Assembly: GCA_017591395.1 (NCBI GenBank)
Contig: WEDG01005507.1
Coordinates: forward strand, 60,758 to 124,757
Origin: Schistocephalus solidus
Taxonomy: Eukaryota; Platyhelminthes; Cestoda; Diphyllobothriidea; Diphyllobothriidae
Direction: 5' to 3'
Length of the DNA: 64,000 nt
A model generated the notes under the pieces. That model saw nothing but the letters and a program-made list of their open reading frames with translations, did not search any database and was not told the DNA's origin. The first letter of the stretch is position 1. Every line of letters begins with the position of its first letter. A program made the position numbers and the translations under genes. Of this stretch, positions 60,569 through 64,000 are shown one piece after another.

Positions 60569-62039
60569 CTACAAAAAGAAAAAAGTGCAGAAGCTGCTCA
60601 AATCTGGGCTGAAGTCAGCATGAGGAGCAAATTTGAGTAATTTTGATGGTATTTTCTTACCCGCGTATTCAATGGTTACTTTTAACAAAAGACAAGCCAC
60701 TCAGCGCGGAAGCGAAATGCGGTAACGATGTGCCTAACGTCCTCATACAACTCCATTTTTTGCAACAGAGCACGTTGAGTCGTCGGTTGTGAAATGGATA
60801 ACTCCTCGGTTCATAACATCAGTCATTTGCGGTTGCCATACAAGCATGAGCAAACGATTGATTCGGAAAAAGAATTCAGGAATAGAAGCATCCAAATCGA
60901 GTTACTTGTCATAAGAGACTGCACTGACAAATGAGATTGGTCCACCACCGTTTATTAATTTGCGAATCAATTTGGCGCCGAGCAGTGGTCAGACTTCTAA
61001 ACTACTCGTTACAAAGGCAAGTGTTGACAGCTTGACTTCATAAGTTGGTTTAAATTGCGGAAAACGGAATAACATGTTGAAATTCGGGCCTTGATTTTCA
61101 AAAAATGACCCGCTTCATCTTTTGGCGACCCACTGTCGTACTATGCGTAACTACCACGCTCACTCAGACACATTTTATTTTATTGCTGACTGTCGTGTAG
61201 GCCGAGGGTGTCTTTGGCTGGTGCTAAAAATACAACCTAAAAATAACACTAGTGCTAGCCCTTGTCGCGTGCTGAATTGCATGCCAGCGGGAAGGTATTT
61301 CTTAATTTAGAACGCTGTTGAGCGACACGCCTTACATAGTTAAAATGCACTTATATTTTCCTACACTGAAAAGGTATAAAAAGTCCACGCTGGAAGGACT
61401 GTATGTCAAGGTTACATCTATAACCTGACCGTGGTTGATAAAGGATATAATTCAGTCACATTTATCTTACCGACTTTATATTGTATGCGCTGCATGCCTC
61501 GAGGTTCTCGATCCAAATCGTAAAAGTGCGCACTTTCCTAGACGGATAAACTTCGAGTTGCGATTCAAGCAGACTTGCAGATCCCAGGACCAGCATGGTA
61601 CAAACAGATAAACCTTGTCACTAGCTAACTTGTCAAAATCTTGGGAATAAATGCACAATCAAAAAATCTAAGTAAAGTATTTTGGTGATAGGTGGCATCC
61701 CATAACTATTCACCAAAAATTTAAGCCTAAGTAGGTTCGCATTTGAGTATTTCGAGTCCAATATGGTGGGCTTATCTAGTCAAACCAGCAAAATTATCTG
61801 ACCTCAGTTATGGGGATCTCATATCATGCTAGCAGGACTAAGTGAAGATATTCTCAGGAGAACTATGACATGTGGGAGTCTTTAGCATTACTATATATGC
61901 TAAGTATTTAGAATTGGCAGAGGAAAGAAACGGCTGAAAATCAAAGACTGTCAAATAGTCCAGATCAAGGTGTCCTTCCTGTGGCCACAAACTTTACCAA
62001 TGAGTGTGGGGTCTCCCCAACGAATCATTAAAATAACTT
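60569..62039. other. AHCY 5' flank and intergenic sequence
   Basis: AT-rich. The AHCY start exon and promoter should lie in or beyond this stretch, but I could not identify an ATG exon joining in phase to 60568. No other feature recognised. Confidence 0.4.
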
Positions 62040-64000
62040 TCTGCAAACGTACAAAGCTTGTTAAACAAGCTAGACGAACTTAGAAACGTAGTGGATGAAA
62101 TTAAAAAAGACGTTATGGCTTTCATTGAAACGTGGCTCACTGCAGACATTACTGATTCTGAAATATCACTCAGAGGATATCAGCACTTCAGGAGAGATTG
62201 ACCAAGTCAAGGAGGAGGAGTCATAGTTTATGTAACTCGAAAGCTGATCACTATGGCTGACGTAAAGATTCAAGTCCGTGATGTGGAACTCTTAAGCATT
62301 ACTATTTCTGCTAAGTAGCCCAGACCACTGACGATATCCGTTGTGTACCGTTCGTATTATCAAACTTCCGATCAGGATCTAATTCTCATAATGGAACTCT
62401 ACAAAGCCAGTGAGAAGAAAGATGTCGTCATTGTTGGGGATTTTAACGCTCCTGGCATTGACTGGAAAACATGGACTGCGCAGGGAATGCCGGATAAATT
62501 CAACCACAAACTACTTCAATGGGCAACAGACAAACTTCTCTCTCAGTACGTCACCTTTGAAACATGAACGAGAGAAGGACAACAGTCAGACTGTCTTGAC
62601 CTGATTTGTACCCGAGATGAGGAAAATGTGCTAGACCTACAGGATCGACCGCCATTAGGTTCAAGTGATCACATTACGCTGTGCTTCGAGTACTCACTGT
62701 TTTCCAAACCAAATTTACCCGATACTTGGGTAAGAAACATTTGGAATGGGGACTACTAACTTATGAGAAGACAACTGTCAGAGATATCCTGGGAAACAGA
62801 ACTACATGGTGGAACGAATAAAGATTGGACGACAGTGAGCCCGTTATTGAAAAGGATTGTTTACCTCAACAGTCCTCTCAGGAGAAAGATAACCACAAAC
62901 CGCCCAAAGTGGATAAACTCAAACTTGCAGGCCTCTTTCAAAAAAAAAAAATCGCCTCTGGAAGCGTTACAGAGAGACAAACTTCTCTGTCAGAATGTCA
63001 CCTTTAGAACCTGGAAGAGAGAAGGACAACAGTCCAACTGTCTTGACCAGATTTTTATCCCAGACGAGGAGAATGCGCTAGACCTATAGGATTAACCGCC
63101 AGAAGGGTCAAGCGATCACATTACGCTGTGCTTTGAGAACTCACTGTTTTCCAAACCAAATTTGCCCAAAAGTTGGAAAAGAACCATTTAGTAGGGGGAC
63201 TACTCAGTTATGAGAAGACAAATGTCAGAGATATTCTGGGAAAAAGAACTACATGGTGGAACTAATAATGATTAGACGGCTTGCAGCTCGTTATTGAAAA
63301 GGATTGTTTACCTAAACTGTTCTATCAGATGAAAGACAACCACAAACCACCCAAAGTGGTTAAACTCAAACTTGCAGGCCTCTTTCAAAAAACAAATCAC
63401 TTCTAGAGGCATTCCAGACAAACTGGCTCAGATTCTCACTTACGGGAATGTAAGCAGCAACGCAACGTTTGTTAAAGCGAGGCTACTAAGCTGCGAAGAA
63501 AATTCAAACTTAACATACTGTTAAAATCGTTGGAACACACCAAAATAAATAAATAAATAGGTTTATTGATTTGGCACTGCTTGGCGCCATCAAATCAAAT
63601 GCCACATCAAAATGCCAAATCAAAATGCCACATGGCTTCATACGGAGTACAAGGAGAATTCAGAAAATAATTCCTGCCCTTCGTTCTCCGGACGCAAAAC
63701 TGGAGATCGATGGCCAGGTTAAAGCATCCCTACTTTCCAAATTCTTTCAGCCCGTCTTCACCCGAGAGCCTTATCCTTTTGCTGGTATTTCACGCGTTTT
63801 TCAACCAATTTTTACCTTTCCTTTCCCTTCCTCCTCCACCTCCACAATAGAGGACCTAGACTTTTCACTGACGATAGTTAGAGCTAATTTACTCCGTATA
63901 AAGCCAGCGAAGTCACCTGGGCCATGATATAATTCCCACATTAGCACTTAGAGAACTTTCTGATGAACTGCGCAAACCACTGTCCATCATATTTCAATTC
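62040..64000 (+). mobile_element. CR1-like non-LTR retrotransposon (runs off window)
   Basis: The endonuclease begins near 62050 with LLNKLDELRNVVDEIKKDVM and AFIETWLT, continues GGGVIVYVTRKL, SVVYRSYYQTSDQDL and VVIVGDFNAPGIDWKTW (62425-62475), and reaches the SSDHITLCFEYS motif near 62665. The pre-RT region follows, and the RT starts at about 63860-63990 (RIKPAKSPGP, then IIPTLALRELSDELRKPLS after a frameshift). Stops at 62199, 62318 and others show decay. The motifs fit the CR1/Jockey group and not the RTE elements. A 447-base segment is duplicated in tandem. Confidence 0.85.
62528..63415 (+). repeat. internal tandem duplication in the CR1-like element
   Basis: Unit 1 (62528-62974) and unit 2 (62975-63415) both start AGACAAACTTCTCT and carry the same sequence (endonuclease end, SSDHITLCFE, SLFSKPNLP, then cttgcaggcctctttcaaaa). 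They have diverged at many positions. The motif AGACAAACT appears a third time at 63416, where the normal element resumes, so the duplication is bounded by that short repeat. Confidence 0.85.

Overview
This is a eukaryotic window: split genes with GT-AG introns, dense decayed retrotransposons and no operons. It most resembles a flatworm, probably a diphyllobothriidean tapeworm (Spirometra, Dibothriocephalus or Schistocephalus type). That placement rests on a 35-nt intron, the large RTE-like elements ending in C2H2 zinc fingers that I recall from such genomes, and the mix of RTE, CR1 and Penelope-like fragments. It is inference, not a database result.

Two host genes are visible. The larger is a cyclin-G-associated kinase/auxilin homologue on the + strand. 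I could place 13 exons between 6258 and 58482; they join in phase into 1017 codons plus a stop. They encode a Pro-rich linker, an inactive PTEN-like phosphatase domain, a C2 domain, a long disordered clathrin/AP-binding region and a C-terminal J domain. The kinase part, if present, lies upstream of the window. The second gene, S-adenosylhomocysteine hydrolase, is on the - strand at 59060-60568 and converges on the first. It has four exons and two single-base frameshifts that are either assembly errors or decay.

Most other sequence is mobile DNA, largely inside the auxilin/GAK introns. Five copies of one 5.4-kb RTE-clade element are present: copy 1 on + (1-4697) and copies 2-5 on - (about 19934-24690, 25278-29025, 31575-36972, 53569-56840). 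Copy 4 is full length with a 12-bp target-site duplication. Copy 3 is a mosaic carrying a segment of the copy 2 type. Copy 5 has lost its whole RT region. Other elements are two decayed copies of a second RTE family (7320-7975 +, 42766-45010 -), Penelope-like GIY-YIG fragments (12046-12510, 13725-14129, 24699-25040), tRNA-derived SINEs sharing one 3' core (including a 303-bp tandem array at 12917-13566), and a CR1-like element entering at about 62040 with an internal 447-bp duplication.

The remaining sequence is AT-rich intronic or intergenic DNA in which I see little. The observations most worth following are: a conserved candidate 52-nt mini-intron at the endonuclease/RT boundary of the RTE family, which would end translation just after the endonuclease; paired hairpins kept at the RTE 3' terminus; the copy 2/copy 3 mosaic; and the weak donor needed to keep the phosphatase exon in frame.
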